Shown: positions 29,402-39,157, counted from the stretch's first letter. The stretch is 64,000 nt of DNA from Phyllobacteriaceae bacterium (GCA_002708825.1 PAPF01000009.1:255723-319722), one strand, 5' to 3'. Notes: generated from the letters alone by a model not told the origin. Made by a program: numbers and translations.

Positions 29402-31075
29402 CTAGTTCTTGCGGGCGAGCAATCCGCGCCCGATCACCTGAGCCTGGATCTCCGCCGCCCCTTCGAAAATGTTGAGAATGCGCGCATCGCACAGCACGCG
29501 GCTGATCTCGGTCTCGATGGCATAGCCCGTGCCGCCATGGATCTGCAGGCTGTTGTCGGCGCCCGACCATGCCACGCGCGCGGCCAGGAGCTTGGCCATG
29601 CCCGCCTCGATGTCGCAGCGGCGCCCCTTGTCCTTCTCGCGCGCGGCAAAATAGGTCAGTTCGCGCGCCATGATGATTTCGGCCATCAGCAGGGCCAGCT
29701 TGTCGGAAACACGCGGAAAGGCGACGATCGGCCGGCCGAACTGCTTGCGGTCCATCGCGTAGCGCAAACCGAGGTCGAAGGCATTGCGCGCAACACCGAT
29801 GGCACGCGCTGCGGTCTGGATGCGCGCGCCCTCGAACGTCTGCATCAACTGCTTGAAGCCCTGCCCTTCGACGCCGCCAAGCAGCCCTTCGGCCGGCACC
29901 CTGAAATTCTCGAAGGCGATGTCGTATTCCCGCATCCCGCGATATCCGAGCACCTCGATATCGCTGCCGCGTATGCCCTCGTCGGGAAAGGGCTCGTTCT
30001 CGGTGCCGCGCTGTTTCGGGGCCAGGAACATCGACAGGCCAGAATATCCGGTATCGTCGGGCGCCGTGCGCGCCAGCAGCGTCATCAGGTCGGACCGGGC
30101 GGCATGGGTGATCCAGGTCTTGGCGCCGTCGATGCGCCAGGAGCCGTCCTCCTGCCGCGTCGCGCGGGTGCGCAGGCTGCCAAGGTCCGAGCCGGTATCG
30201 GGTTCGGTGAAGACGGCGGTCGGGAACACCTCGCCCGACGCAAGCTTCGGCAGCCAGTAATCCTTCTGCTCCCTGGTGCCCGCAATGGCGATCAGTTCGG
30301 CCGCAATCTCGGTGCGCGTGCCAAGCGATCCGGCCGCGATCCAGCCGCGGCTCAGCTCCTCGGTGACGACGCACATGGCCAGCTTGCCAAGCCCCAACCC
30401 GCCATAGGCCTCGTCGACGCAGATGCCGAAAACCCCGAGATCGGCGAGTTCACGCACGACATTGAGCGGTATGAGGCTGTCCGCCAGGTGCCAGCGATGC
30501 GCATGGGGAGCCACCTTGGCCTCGGCGAAGCGGCGGAACTGGTCGCGGATGATGTCGAGCGTGTCGTCATCCAGCGTTTCGTCGATCGTTCCGCCATTGC
30601 AAAGATGGCTGATGAGGGCCGCGCGGATGGCCGGACCCTGACTGTCTTCCAGGAACCCTGCGCAATCCTCTGCAAGCGTTGCCGCCGCGGCCATGGTTCC
30701 GAAATCCTGCGGCCGCACGATTTCGCTCTGGCTGATCGGGACACCGCCGATCAATTGGCCCAGATACTCGGTGAAACCGATCCGGAAGAGCATCTGCTCG
30801 GGATCGGAAAACTTGTTGAGGCCGTAGAGATGCTCCGCCCACCCCAGGGAGGCCTTAAGCGCCTGGACGATGGTCGCCACCCACGCCATGCCGTGCAGGG
30901 CGCGCTGTTCGGTATCGGCAAGGACCGGATCGAGCTTTCCATTGATGCGGATGCGGGCATCGACTGCGGACCGAACGGCGGAAAGATACTTCTCTGCCGC
31001 TGACACGGCCGACCGGCCGGCCTCGATCAGTTCCATGTCCGGCAGAACCCCTGTGGAAAGCCGTGGCACGTTCAT
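29402..31075 (-). CDS. mcd: Acyl-CoA dehydrogenase with N-terminal extension, probable (2S)-methylsuccinyl-CoA dehydrogenase
   Basis: A 557-residue protein in which a normal acyl-CoA dehydrogenase (from about residue 175) follows an extra helical domain of about 170 residues. That length and layout match (2S)-methylsuccinyl-CoA dehydrogenase of the ethylmalonyl-CoA pathway, which forms mesaconyl-C1-CoA. Seen are [12 protein letters not shown] (~312), the flavin region [11 protein letters not shown] (~345) and the catalytic Glu at ~538 in FEGAAEIQ. The ATG at 31075 lies 5 bp after the Mct-like gene. That neighbour is predicted to use mesaconyl-C1-CoA, which supports the assignment. A related alkylsuccinyl-CoA substrate remains possible. 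Confidence 0.8.
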   Translation of the reverse strand: MNVPRLSTGVLPDMELIEAGRSAVSAAEKYLSAVRSAVDARIRINGKLDPVLADTEQRALHGMAWVATIVQALKASLGWAEHLYGLNKFSDPEQMLFRIGFTEYLGQLIGGVPISQSEIVRPQDFGTMAAAATLAEDCAGFLEDSQGPAIRAALISHLCNGGTIDETLDDDTLDIIRDQFRRFAEAKVAPHAHRWHLADSLIPLNVVRELADLGVFGICVDEAYGGLGLGKLAMCVVTEELSRGWIAAGSLGTRTEIAAELIAIAGTREQKDYWLPKLASGEVFPTAVFTEPDTGSDLGSLRTRATRQEDGSWRIDGAKTWITHAARSDLMTLLARTAPDDTGYSGLSMFLAPKQRGTENEPFPDEGIRGSDIEVLGYRGMREYDIAFENFRVPAEGLLGGVEGQGFKQLMQTFEGARIQTAARAIGVARNAFDLGLRYAMDRKQFGRPIVAFPRVSDKLALLMAEIIMARELTYFAAREKDKGRRCDIEAGMAKLLAARVAWSGADNSLQIHGGTGYAIETEISRVLCDARILNIFEGAAEIQAQVIGRGLLARKN

Positions 31076-31080
31076 TCGGT

Positions 31081-32319
31081 TCACCCCGGAGCCTTGGAAG
31101 CGCTGGCAACCACGCTTGCGTCGTGAAGCGCCCCGATTTGAGAGTCGGAAAGACCGAGAACCGAGGCCAGAACCTCGTCCGTATGCTCTCCGAGGCGCGG
31201 CGCGACGCCGGGAATCTCGCGTGTGAGATCGCTGATCGTGCCCGCTGCGCCCGGCGTGAGATAGGAATGGCCGGAAGGATGGCTCAGCGTGTGAAAAAGC
31301 GGATTGGCACCATTGAGTGCGCCACCCTCCCCCATGGCGCCCGCCAGCGAACGGTAGGGCCCCCAGCAAACGCCGCTGCCGGCAAACGCCGCCTCAAGCT
31401 CACCGAGCGTCCTCTTGCCGACGGCCTCCGCAACGATCGGGTTCAGCCGGTCGCGATGTTCGAACCGCAGTCCCTCGTCTGACGACAGGTCCACGCCGCG
31501 CTCGGCTTCCAGCGAACCGACAGCATCTGCCAGGTCCAGCGTCCTGACCAGGTCGGACCAGTGGCGCGATGTCAGGGCGACGATCATCACGCGGTTTCCG
31601 TCGCGGGTTTCGAAATCCCGGCCGAAGGCGCCAAACAGGTTGTTGCCCATGCGCGGACGATCTTCGCCTGACACCGTCACTTCCGCGACCTGGCCGAGAT
31701 TGGCAATCGTGGCCATGGCGACATCGCCCAGCGGAACCCGAACCTCGGTGCCAAGCCCCGTGCGGCTGCGCCTGCGCTCCGCGGCCAGCAGCGCGAAGGC
31801 GGCGTAGTTGCCCGTTGCGATGTCCCAGGCCGGCAGCACATGGTTGACTGGTTCGTCGCCGAGGCTTTCCGGCCCCGTCATCACGGGAATGCCGAGCGCC
31901 GCGTTGACCGTGTAGTCGACCGCGGTCCCGCCATCGGCCCACCCCATGACGCGAACGGTAATCATGTCGGCGCGCCGCGCGGCCAGCTTCTCATGGGCCA
32001 GGAATCCGTTCACGGGATAGTTGGTCACGAAGATCCCGGCCCCCTCGCCCGGAGCCGTTGCGAGCGCCACCGCCAGTTCACGGCCTTCCGGTGAGGAAAG
32101 GTTGAGCGCGATAGACTTCTTTCCCTTGTTGAGACCTTCCCAGTAGAGGCTGGCGCCGCCGCCCGGCGCGCGCGGCCAGCGCAGGAAGTCCGGTCCGCCG
32201 CCAATCGCGTCGATGCGGATCACCTCGGCGCCCAGTTGCGCGAGATGCAAGGCACACATGGGCGCGGCGACAAAGGCGGCACCCTCGACGATCCTCATGT
32301 CGGCAAGCAGCCGATACAT
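31081..32319 (-). CDS. mct: CaiB/BaiF-family CoA-transferase, probable 2-methylfumaryl-CoA isomerase (Mct)
   Basis: A 412-residue class III CoA-transferase. From memory of the family it strongly resembles 2-methylfumaryl-CoA isomerase (mesaconyl-CoA C1-C4 CoA-transferase) of Chloroflexus: [20 protein letters not shown] near the start, [11 protein letters not shown] (~65), [18 protein letters not shown] (~133), the catalytic Asp in [10 protein letters not shown] (~166) and [15 protein letters not shown] (~228). Mct moves CoA between the two carboxyls of mesaconate within one molecule. It starts a unit with the Mcd-like and ALDH genes and is divergent from the MmgE/PrpD operon. No mesaconyl-C4-CoA hydratase or citramalyl-CoA lyase is seen nearby. 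Confidence 0.78.
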   Translation of the reverse strand: MYRLLADMRIVEGAAFVAAPMCALHLAQLGAEVIRIDAIGGGPDFLRWPRAPGGGASLYWEGLNKGKKSIALNLSSPEGRELAVALATAPGEGAGIFVTNYPVNGFLAHEKLAARRADMITVRVMGWADGGTAVDYTVNAALGIPVMTGPESLGDEPVNHVLPAWDIATGNYAAFALLAAERRRSRTGLGTEVRVPLGDVAMATIANLGQVAEVTVSGEDRPRMGNNLFGAFGRDFETRDGNRVMIVALTSRHWSDLVRTLDLADAVGSLEAERGVDLSSDEGLRFEHRDRLNPIVAEAVGKRTLGELEAAFAGSGVCWGPYRSLAGAMGEGGALNGANPLFHTLSHPSGHSYLTPGAAGTISDLTREIPGVAPRLGEHTDEVLASVLGLSDSQIGALHDASVVASASKAPG

Positions 32320-32389
32320 CGGTTGTTGACCCTCCTTGATCCCGGCGCGCCCTTTCCGGCTGGCATTTCAGGCCCGCGCCCGCTTTGCT

Positions 32390-32407
32390 TGTTGGTGCAA
32401 TTCAACA
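32390..32407. promoter_or_regulatory. Inverted repeat TGTTG-N8-CAACA in the mct / MmgE-PrpD divergent promoter
   Basis: Two 5-bp arms with an 8-bp spacer, about 70 bp before the mct start. The size is compatible with a dimeric regulator. Function is inferred only. Confidence 0.35.
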
Positions 32408-32443
32408 CTGATCGGATGCCGGAAGGCGACCTTCAAACGGTCG

Positions 32444-32460
32444 AAAGCTGTTATGACAGC
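32444..32460. promoter_or_regulatory. Imperfect ATAGC-type palindrome in the mct / MmgE-PrpD promoter
   Basis: AAAGCTGTTAT is a 9/11 match to ATAGCWGCTAT and overlaps the inverted repeat GCTGT-TATG-ACAGC. It lies between the two divergent start codons. Confidence 0.4.
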
Positions 32461-32649
32461 CTCTGCCCTCAACAAGTGCGGCCGGATGACTCATGATCGG
32501 CGAAATGATGCAGCGCTCATCTTGAGTGTTGCCGTATTTGGTTTGGCCTGCCTTCCCCACAAACCGACAGATGGCGAACCGGCCGGCCGAACGCGCATCG
32601 CAGCAGGCAGCCGTGCCCGGTGGCCGTTCGTTCTGCAAGGGAGACTTTG

Positions 32650-34059
32650 ATGGGTGTTGCGCAACGCATGGAAAGTGCCGGGTCGGGCACGCAAGGCGGT
32701 CTGGTGGCCGCCCGCCTCGCCGACTTCACCATCGGCACGCCGCGTTCGGCGGTTCCGCCGGAGGTGATCGACAAGGCGCGGGCCTGTGTCGCAGACCATG
32801 TCGCCTGCGCATTGGAGGCCGCGCATCTTTCCTGGGGGCGGCAGGCCATAGCCTATGGTGCCATCGGGCCGGAAGGCCCGTGCCGCGTCATCGGCACGCA
32901 AGAGCGTCTCGGAGCCGGCGAGGCCGCCTTCGTCAACGGCGCGCTGGGTCATGGGCTGGTGCGCGAGGACATGCACGTGGCCAGTTGCACGCATCTTGGC
33001 GTCGTTGTCTGGCCGGCTCTGTTCGCGCTCTCGGAACTGGAAGACCTGCCCGGCGACGATTTCCTCGTCTGCGGCGCCATCGGCTACGAGGTCAGCGCGC
33101 GCGTCGGGCGGGCCCTCTTCGATGCCGACCTTCAATCCCGGATCAGGCCGACAGGGACAGTCGGCGCGATTGGCGCAGCGGCGGCCTGCGCCCGCCTGCT
33201 CGGCCTGTCACGCGAGCAGACGATTGCCGCCATCGGCCTTGCCGCCAACATGGCGGGCGGCGTCAACGAATGGCCATGGGCCGGAGGCCATGAAATGGTC
33301 TTCCATGCCGCAACGGCTGCCCGAAGCGCTGTCACCGCGGCCCTTCTGGCAAGGACCGGCGTATTCGCCTCGCCTTCGGCCGTCGATGGCCGGGCCGGCC
33401 TCTTTGCAGCCTTCGGGCGCCGGGAACGGGCCGCGGGGATCGTCCCGCTCGACGGTGGCGTTTGGGAGATCATGTCGGTCTATTTCAAGCCGGCGCCCGC
33501 CTGCAATTACGTGCAGACCCCGATCCAGGCCGCGCTTTCCGTCGTCGAGAAAGGCGCAAGGGCCGGCGATATCGCGGCAATCGATGTCGCCAGCTTCGGA
33601 TCGGCCATCGAATATCCGGGCTGCAACCATCCGGGCCCTTTCCCGGGCGTGTTCGAGGCCAAGATGAGCATCCAGTACGCGGTCGCCGCCGTGCTGGCGA
33701 GCGGCGGCATCAGCGAAGCCAATTACCGCATGCTCGACGATCCGGACGTGCTCCGGCTTGCGCGTCTGGTGACGTTGTCGGTCGATCCGGAGTTCGAAGC
33801 CGCCTATCCGGGCAGGCAGGGTGCCGGCGTCACCGTCACGATGCGTGACGGCACCGTCCACTCTAAACGCCTCGCCGACGTGCGATCCTTTGACAACGCC
33901 GAGGTCTTCCAGCGCCTGGCGGATGTGGCAACGGCGGAAATCGGGCCGATGAAGACACAGGAGCTTCTGGCCGCCATCGACGCCATCGGGAAGAGAGGCA
34001 GCGCATCCGCGATCACCGGCGCGACGCGGCGCGCGTTTGACACGGGGATACCGTCATGA
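32650..34059 (+). CDS. MmgE/PrpD family protein
   Basis: A 469-residue member of the family that contains 2-methylcitrate dehydratase PrpD, cis-aconitate decarboxylase and iminodisuccinate epimerase. Typical helical-domain segments are seen: FVNGALGHGLVRED near residue 95, IGYEVSARVGRAL near 145 and GTVGAIGAAAACARLLGL near 170. The ATG at 32650 has AAGGGAG 6 bases upstream. It heads a six-gene operon in which each of the next four starts overlaps the preceding stop by ATGA. It likely acts on a branched di- or tricarboxylate; dehydratase, decarboxylase or epimerase cannot be decided. Confidence 0.88.
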   Translation: MGVAQRMESAGSGTQGGLVAARLADFTIGTPRSAVPPEVIDKARACVADHVACALEAAHLSWGRQAIAYGAIGPEGPCRVIGTQERLGAGEAAFVNGALGHGLVREDMHVASCTHLGVVVWPALFALSELEDLPGDDFLVCGAIGYEVSARVGRALFDADLQSRIRPTGTVGAIGAAAACARLLGLSREQTIAAIGLAANMAGGVNEWPWAGGHEMVFHAATAARSAVTAALLARTGVFASPSAVDGRAGLFAAFGRRERAAGIVPLDGGVWEIMSVYFKPAPACNYVQTPIQAALSVVEKGARAGDIAAIDVASFGSAIEYPGCNHPGPFPGVFEAKMSIQYAVAAVLASGGISEANYRMLDDPDVLRLARLVTLSVDPEFEAAYPGRQGAGVTVTMRDGTVHSKRLADVRSFDNAEVFQRLADVATAEIGPMKTQELLAAIDAIGKRGSASAITGATRRAFDTGIPS

Positions 34060-35189
34060 CGAGGCTGAAGGCCGCCATAGCAGGCGTGGGCACCACCGAT
34101 TACGGCCGGATGCCTGACCACGACGCCTATGATCTGGGCATGTGGGCGCTCACGAATGCCCTTGACGATGCGGGGCTCGGCTTTGCCGACATCGACGCGA
34201 TCCTCGTCAACCGCATTCCCGACTATCAGCGCTTCTGCGAGATCGCAGGGATTGACCCGCAACTGGTCAACATCACGCCGGGCCATGGCCGCTATTCGGG
34301 CATTCTGATCGATACCGCCGTGTCCCTGGTCATGAGCGGGCGCCACGAAGTGGTGGCGCTCGTCTATGGCAACAATGGCCGCTCGGCGGGCGTGGCCTAT
34401 GGCGGGGCGGATGACAGCTACGGTTCGGGCGGCGGCGCCATCTGGTTTCCCTATGGCATGACCTCGCCCGGCGCCTTCCATGCCATGATGATGCGCCGGC
34501 ACATGGAACTTTACGGCACGAAGCCGGAGCAACTGGCGGAAGTGCCCATCGCCTTCCGCAAGCATGCCTCCCTGAACCCGCAGGCCGTCATGCGGGAACG
34601 CTTCGACCTTGAAGGCTACCTGAACGCACGCATGATCGCGGAACCGCTGCGCCTGCTCGATTACTGCCTGATCAATGATGGCGGTGTGGCGATCATCGTC
34701 ACCACGCCGGAGCGCGCCAGGGATCTGAGAAAGCCCCCGGTCTATGTCCGCGGCTCGGCGCTGCAGACGGCCTTTGCCGAATCCACCTTCCCGCCCGACG
34801 ATTTCTGGGCCGGTCCGCTCGGCTCGGTTCGCGAACGCAGCTTCGGCGACGCGGGGCTCTCTCACGACGACATGAACGCCTTGATGATCTACGACAATTT
34901 TTCCGCGACCGTGCTCTTCTCGCTGGAAGGCCTGGGCTATTGCGGCGTGGGCGAAAGCGGCGGCTTCGTCGAGGGCGGAACCCTGCAACTGGGAAACCGC
35001 TTCCCGACCAATACCTCCGGCGGACACCTGTCGGAAAGCTACATGCAGGGATGGGCATTGAACGTGGAAGCCGTGCGCCAGCTTCGCGGCGAATGCGGCG
35101 AGCGCCAGGTCAAGGACGCCACCAACATCCACTATGCGGCCGCCTCCCCGGTCTGTGCGTCCATCGTCTATTCGAGGGACCCGTCATGA
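34056..35189 (+). CDS. Thiolase-fold protein (Ltp2/SCP-x-type), pair 1, probable acyl-CoA retro-aldolase subunit
   Basis: A 377-residue thiolase-superfamily protein coupled by ATGA to the MmgE/PrpD gene. The N-terminal nucleophile loop, where condensing thiolases have a Cys, reads TPGHGRYSG and has none. At the C-terminus the thiolase His (GGxxxxGHP) is replaced by Tyr329 in SGGHLSESYMQG. The next gene is a DUF35 zinc-ribbon protein. This combination is known from the steroid-side-chain aldolase Ltp2 and its DUF35 partner, which cleave beta-hydroxyacyl-CoA by retro-aldol. I infer a lyase rather than a ketothiolase; the substrate is unknown. Confidence 0.85.
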   Translation: MTRLKAAIAGVGTTDYGRMPDHDAYDLGMWALTNALDDAGLGFADIDAILVNRIPDYQRFCEIAGIDPQLVNITPGHGRYSGILIDTAVSLVMSGRHEVVALVYGNNGRSAGVAYGGADDSYGSGGGAIWFPYGMTSPGAFHAMMMRRHMELYGTKPEQLAEVPIAFRKHASLNPQAVMRERFDLEGYLNARMIAEPLRLLDYCLINDGGVAIIVTTPERARDLRKPPVYVRGSALQTAFAESTFPPDDFWAGPLGSVRERSFGDAGLSHDDMNALMIYDNFSATVLFSLEGLGYCGVGESGGFVEGGTLQLGNRFPTNTSGGHLSESYMQGWALNVEAVRQLRGECGERQVKDATNIHYAAASPVCASIVYSRDPS

Positions 35190-35620
35190 GCCTAGCCCCC
35201 ACGCCACTGCCCGCCAAGCCGCTGCCCCGGATCGACGGTCCCGAGCGCCCCTTCTGGGAAGGACTTCTGGAGGGCGTGATCCGCGTCCAGCACTGCCTTT
35301 CCTGCGGCAGGCCGCGTTTTCCCGCCAGCCGCTACTGCCCGCATTGCCACAGCCCTGAAAGCGAGTGGCGCGCGGTCGATCCTTTCGGCGAGATCGAAAC
35401 CTACTGCGTCTTCCACAAGGCCTATTTCCCCGGCTTCGTCCCCGAGATGCCCTATGCGGTTGTCCAGGTCCGGCTGGATTGCGGCGTGCGGTTCTTCTCC
35501 AACATGGCCGGTATCGGCAACGACGAGATCAGGACCGGCATGCGCGTCAGGGCCGTGTTCGAAACGGCGGCGCCGGGGATTGCCCTGCTCAAGTTCAGAC
35601 CCGAAGGAGATGAGCGATGA
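35186..35620 (+). CDS. DUF35 zinc-ribbon / OB-fold protein, partner of thiolase-fold pair 1
   Basis: A 144-residue DUF35 protein with an N-terminal helix, a rubredoxin-like zinc ribbon (CLSCGRP...CPHCHSP, residues ~36-55) and an OB-fold. These proteins bind acyl-CoA thioesters beside a thiolase-fold catalytic subunit. The start overlaps the thiolase stop by ATGA, which favours stoichiometric synthesis of a complex. The adjacent ADH start again overlaps by ATGA. Confidence 0.9.
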   Translation: MSLAPTPLPAKPLPRIDGPERPFWEGLLEGVIRVQHCLSCGRPRFPASRYCPHCHSPESEWRAVDPFGEIETYCVFHKAYFPGFVPEMPYAVVQVRLDCGVRFFSNMAGIGNDEIRTGMRVRAVFETAAPGIALLKFRPEGDER

Positions 35621-36663
35621 AGGCGATGGTTGTCGAGGCGCCGGGCGGCGTCGATGTGCTCCAGTACCGCGACGTCGAGGACCCCGTCGCCAATCGCAAG
35701 GATGTCATCATCAAGGTCGATTCCTGCGGGGTCTGCTACCATGACATCGTGACCCGCAACGGCACGCTCAAGCAGGGCGTGAAGATGCCGCTGATCCTCG
35801 GACACGAGATTTCAGGCACCGTTGTCGAGGTTGGCGAGGATGTGACCGGCTTCAAGCCGGGCGACCGGGTGGCGACCGCCCAGCGCTACCACATCTGCGG
35901 CCACTGCTCCCATTGCCGGGGCGGCCACGAGCCCCTTTGCGAGGACCGGAAGTTCCTTGGCGACTACGGCATGGTCGGCGGCTATGCCGAATATGTCGCG
36001 GTGGAACATGACAACATCGCCCTCGTGCCCGATGGCGTCGCGCTCGACGAGGCCTCGATCGTGGCCTGCACCATCGGCACCATCTTCAATGCCATGCGCG
36101 ATGTCGGCAACGTCAAGGCCGGCGAGACGGTTCTCATCACCGGCTCGGGAGGCGGGCTCGGCATGTCCGCGGTGCAGTTTGCCAAGGCACAGGGCGCGCG
36201 TGTCATCGCGCAGACGACGTCCCCCGCCAAGGCCGAACAACTGCGCGAACTGGGCGCCGACGAAGTCGTTGCCCATGCGCGGGGAGAGGATTTCTCTGGC
36301 GAGGTACGCCGGCTGACCGGCGGACGCGGCGTGGACGTGGCCGTCGACAATGTCGGCAACCTGCTCTTCAATCCGATCCGGAAATCCATCGCGGTCGGCG
36401 GTCGATGGTTGATGATCGGCCAGCTCACGGGCGATTTCGTGCCCTTCAATCCCGCACAGCTGTTTCTCAAGAACATCTCGATGCTGGCGGCCACCTCGAC
36501 CACGCGCGACCAGTTGCGCCACTGCCTCGAAATGGTCGCGCGCGGCGATATCCGCCCCATCGTGTCGCAGCGCATTCCGCTTTCGCAGGCCCGCCTTGCC
36601 CACGAGCTTGTCGAGGCGGGCTCCGTCTCCGGGCGAATTCTCCTCCAGCCGGGATTGGGATGA
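35617..36663 (+). CDS. Zinc-dependent alcohol dehydrogenase (MDR family)
   Basis: A 348-residue medium-chain dehydrogenase. The catalytic zinc residues are suggested by SCGVCYHD (~38-45) and LILGHEISG (~60). The structural zinc Cys cluster is CGHCSHCRGGHEPLC (~91-105). The NAD(P)-binding GSGGGLG is near 173. It is coupled by ATGA on both sides within the six-gene operon, between the first and second thiolase/DUF35 pairs. It probably oxidises an alcohol or reduces an aldehyde released by aldol cleavage; that is inference from context. Confidence 0.92.
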   Translation: MKAMVVEAPGGVDVLQYRDVEDPVANRKDVIIKVDSCGVCYHDIVTRNGTLKQGVKMPLILGHEISGTVVEVGEDVTGFKPGDRVATAQRYHICGHCSHCRGGHEPLCEDRKFLGDYGMVGGYAEYVAVEHDNIALVPDGVALDEASIVACTIGTIFNAMRDVGNVKAGETVLITGSGGGLGMSAVQFAKAQGARVIAQTTSPAKAEQLRELGADEVVAHARGEDFSGEVRRLTGGRGVDVAVDNVGNLLFNPIRKSIAVGGRWLMIGQLTGDFVPFNPAQLFLKNISMLAATSTTRDQLRHCLEMVARGDIRPIVSQRIPLSQARLAHELVEAGSVSGRILLQPGLG

Positions 36664-37829
36664 TGAAGATCAACGCAGCGATCGTTGGCATCGGCGCGTC
36701 CGAATTCGGCCGCCACCTGCCGGACAGCCAGCTTGGCCTTGCCGCAAAGGCCTTCAAGGCAGCCCTGGCCGATTCAGGGCTGAAACGCGAGGATATCGAC
36801 GGCCTGTCGATCCATATGGGTTCGCCGGTGGGTCTCGACTACGACCGTGTGGCCGAAGGTCTCGGCCTCGACATCCGCTACGTGAACCAGTCCTGGCTGC
36901 ATGGCCGCTTTGTCACGAATGCCCTGCAACATGCCGCTCTTGCCGTGTCAGCGGGTCTGGCCAATGTCGTTGCCTGCGTGACCGGCATATCGTTCACCCG
37001 CGAGCGCGACATTCTTGGCGGCCCTGGCGATATCGAGGGCAACCGCGAGGAAGGCGGCACCCATGGTGAAAGCCCGCCCTATGGCCTGACGGCACCGGCC
37101 GGCGGCGCGGCACTGTCCATGCAGCGCTACATGGCGCTTTATGGCGCGACCAGCGAGAAACTCGCGGCCGTTCCCATGTCGATCCGCCGCCATGCGCTCG
37201 GCAACCCCGATGCGATCATGAAGCAGGAACTGACGCTCGAAGCGCACCAGGCCTCGCGCATGGTTGTCGATCCGCTTCATCTCTTTGATTGCTGCCTGAT
37301 CACGGACGGGGCGGTTGTCACCTTCGTCACCACAATGGAGCGGGCCCGCGACATGAAGCAGAAACCGGTCCGCATTGCCGGAATGCAGGGCATTCGTTCG
37401 GGCCGCGAGGAGTTCATATTCGCCCCGCCTGGCCTCGGCATTTCGCAGCAGCCATCCGATGGCAATCATGCACGGGCGAAGGACCAGGAGGTGTATCGGG
37501 CGGCCGGCGTGGAACGCTCGGACGTGAAGGGCCTCTACACTTACGATGCCTTCTCTCCGCTCCCGCTCTTCACGCTGGAACGCTTCGGGTTCTGCGGCAC
37601 CGGCGAGGCCGCCGATTTCGTGCAGGACGGCACGATCGGACCTGGCGGTTCCTTGCCGGTCAATACCAATGGCGGGCTGCTGTCGGAGGCGCATGTGGCC
37701 GGCTGGAACCACATCCGCGAAATGACGCGGCAGTTGCGCGGGACAGCCGGTGAACGCCAGATCCCCGGCGCCGATGTTCTCCAATGGGGCACGGTCTGGG
37801 GCGATTCCGTCATCATGACGGCGGCATGA
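36660..37829 (+). CDS. Thiolase-fold protein, pair 2
   Basis: A 389-residue thiolase-superfamily protein coupled by ATGA to the ADH gene. The nucleophile loop reads NQSWLHGRFV and lacks Cys. Unlike pairs 1 and 3, the C-terminal position of the thiolase His keeps His345 (NGGLLSEAHVAGW). The active site is therefore different from the other two and may carry another reaction. A DUF35 protein follows after 10 bp. An alternative ATG one codon later is equally acceptable. Confidence 0.83.
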   Translation: MMKINAAIVGIGASEFGRHLPDSQLGLAAKAFKAALADSGLKREDIDGLSIHMGSPVGLDYDRVAEGLGLDIRYVNQSWLHGRFVTNALQHAALAVSAGLANVVACVTGISFTRERDILGGPGDIEGNREEGGTHGESPPYGLTAPAGGAALSMQRYMALYGATSEKLAAVPMSIRRHALGNPDAIMKQELTLEAHQASRMVVDPLHLFDCCLITDGAVVTFVTTMERARDMKQKPVRIAGMQGIRSGREEFIFAPPGLGISQQPSDGNHARAKDQEVYRAAGVERSDVKGLYTYDAFSPLPLFTLERFGFCGTGEAADFVQDGTIGPGGSLPVNTNGGLLSEAHVAGWNHIREMTRQLRGTAGERQIPGADVLQWGTVWGDSVIMTAA

Positions 37830-37839
37830 GGAGACGGTC

Positions 37840-38256
37840 ATGAGCCATCAGGGAATTACGTCACGCCCGCGCCCGCGCATCAGCCCGGACAGCGCGCCCT
37901 TCTGGGAAGGCTGCAAGGAACACCGGCTGATGTTGCCGTGGTGCGAGGAATGCGGAAAGCCGCATCTCGTTCCCGGCCCGGTCTGCCCCTTCTGCCTGTC
38001 CGACAGGCTTGCCTGGCGGCAAGCCAGCGGCCGCGGAACGATCTCGACATGGGTCGTCGTCCACAAGGCCTGGTTTCCCGCCTTTGCCAGGGAGATCCCC
38101 TACAATGTGGTGCAGGTGGAGCTGGAGGAAGGCCCCCGGTTGACGGCCAGGCTGGTCGGCGCCGACAATTCGGTGCTCAAGGTCGGCCTGCCCGTCCAGG
38201 TCGCCTTTGAACGCATCGACGACGAACTGACCATGCCCTGCTTCAAGCCGGCATGA
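37840..38256 (+). CDS. DUF35 zinc-ribbon / OB-fold protein, partner of thiolase-fold pair 2
   Basis: A 138-residue DUF35 protein with zinc ribbon CEECGKP...CPFC (residues ~35-52) and an OB-fold (STWVVVHKAWFPAF, ~68-82). A GGAGA Shine-Dalgarno site precedes the ATG. It ends the MmgE/PrpD operon and is convergent with the SMP-30 gene, 13 bp apart. Confidence 0.9.
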   Translation: MSHQGITSRPRPRISPDSAPFWEGCKEHRLMLPWCEECGKPHLVPGPVCPFCLSDRLAWRQASGRGTISTWVVVHKAWFPAFAREIPYNVVQVELEEGPRLTARLVGADNSVLKVGLPVQVAFERIDDELTMPCFKPA

Positions 38257-38269
38257 TGCCCGTCCGGTT

Positions 38270-39157
38270 TCAGCCCGGGCGATAGGATGCTTCGGGCACG
38301 CCGGCGATGTCACTGTCCATCGCCAGCAGGCCGCCTGCCCAGGGCTCGGCGGCCAGTTCCTCCGGCTTCATCCGGAAACGCCCGGTCGTGACATAGATGG
38401 TCTTCAGGTCCGGGCCGCCAAAGGCCAGGTGCGCAATACGCGAGACCGGCAGGTCGATCTTGCGGTCGAGCGAACCGTCGGGAGCGAAGCGCAGGATGCA
38501 GCTTCCGCCAAAGCGGGCGTTCCAGACATACCCTTCGCAGTCGACGCTCGAACCGTCGCACTCGCCGGGCATGGCGCTGGTATCGGCAAAGACGCGGCGG
38601 CCCGAAATGTCGCCGGTCTCCTGGTCGTAATCATAGGCGTAGATCAGGTTGGAGCGTCCATCCCCGAAATAGAAGGTGTCGCCGTCCGGACTCCAGCAGA
38701 CAGAGTTGGGGAGCGTCACGTCCTCGCCCTGCAGCAGGCGGGTCTGGTCCCGGGTCACTTGCCAGAGCCGACCCTTCGGACCGCTCAGGTTCCTGTCCAT
38801 GCTGCCGACAACGAAGCGGCCTGCATGATCCACGCGCCCGTCATTCAGGATGTTGTCGGGACGGTCCGCCTCCGGTGTCGAAAGCCGGTCGAACTGCCCG
38901 GTCGCAGGCTCCCACATGGCGATGCCGCCCCGCCCGGCAACGATGTAACGCCCCTTTCCGGCCAGCCCGTAAGAGCCCAGCTTCTCCGGCGGGGTGAAAC
39001 TTTCGAGCCGTCCGGCCGCCGGATCGAAGAGATGCAGCGCCGGCTTGAAGATGTCGATCCAGCTCAGCCGGCCGGAAGCCTTGTCCCACAAGGGCACCTC
39101 ACCGATCACATCCTCGGTCTGGAGAACGAGACGGGGTTCTGAGAGACGGACAGTCAT
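38270..39157 (-). CDS. SMP-30 / gluconolactonase / LRE family protein
   Basis: A 295-residue six-bladed beta-propeller of the SMP-30/gluconolactonase family, which hydrolyses sugar-type and other lactones with a divalent metal. The metal-binding residues appear in GEVPLWDKASG (~19), NSVCWSPDGD (~150) and GECDGSSVDCEG (~200). The ATG at 39157 has a GGAGG site 5 bases upstream. It is divergent from the Liv transporter operon, sharing a 284-bp control region. With the MBL protein it is a second possible lactonase in the island. Confidence 0.88.
   Translation of the reverse strand: MTVRLSEPRLVLQTEDVIGEVPLWDKASGRLSWIDIFKPALHLFDPAAGRLESFTPPEKLGSYGLAGKGRYIVAGRGGIAMWEPATGQFDRLSTPEADRPDNILNDGRVDHAGRFVVGSMDRNLSGPKGRLWQVTRDQTRLLQGEDVTLPNSVCWSPDGDTFYFGDGRSNLIYAYDYDQETGDISGRRVFADTSAMPGECDGSSVDCEGYVWNARFGGSCILRFAPDGSLDRKIDLPVSRIAHLAFGGPDLKTIYVTTGRFRMKPEELAAEPWAGGLLAMDSDIAGVPEASYRPG

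Larger units (their letters stand above)
32320..32649. other. 330-bp divergent intergenic region between mct and the MmgE/PrpD operon
   Basis: No convincing gene is present. It must hold both promoters. Seen in it are a TGTTG-N8-CAACA inverted repeat (32390-32407) and an overlapping pair of an ATAGC-like site (32444) and GCTGT-N4-ACAGC (32447-32460). A strong Shine-Dalgarno stretch AAGGGAG lies just before the MmgE/PrpD start. Confidence 0.6.

Noticed and set aside
29402..31369. 655-residue form of the Mcd-like protein
   Set aside because: The first 98 residues overlap the end of the mct gene and lack domain features. The ATG at 31075 gives the family length.
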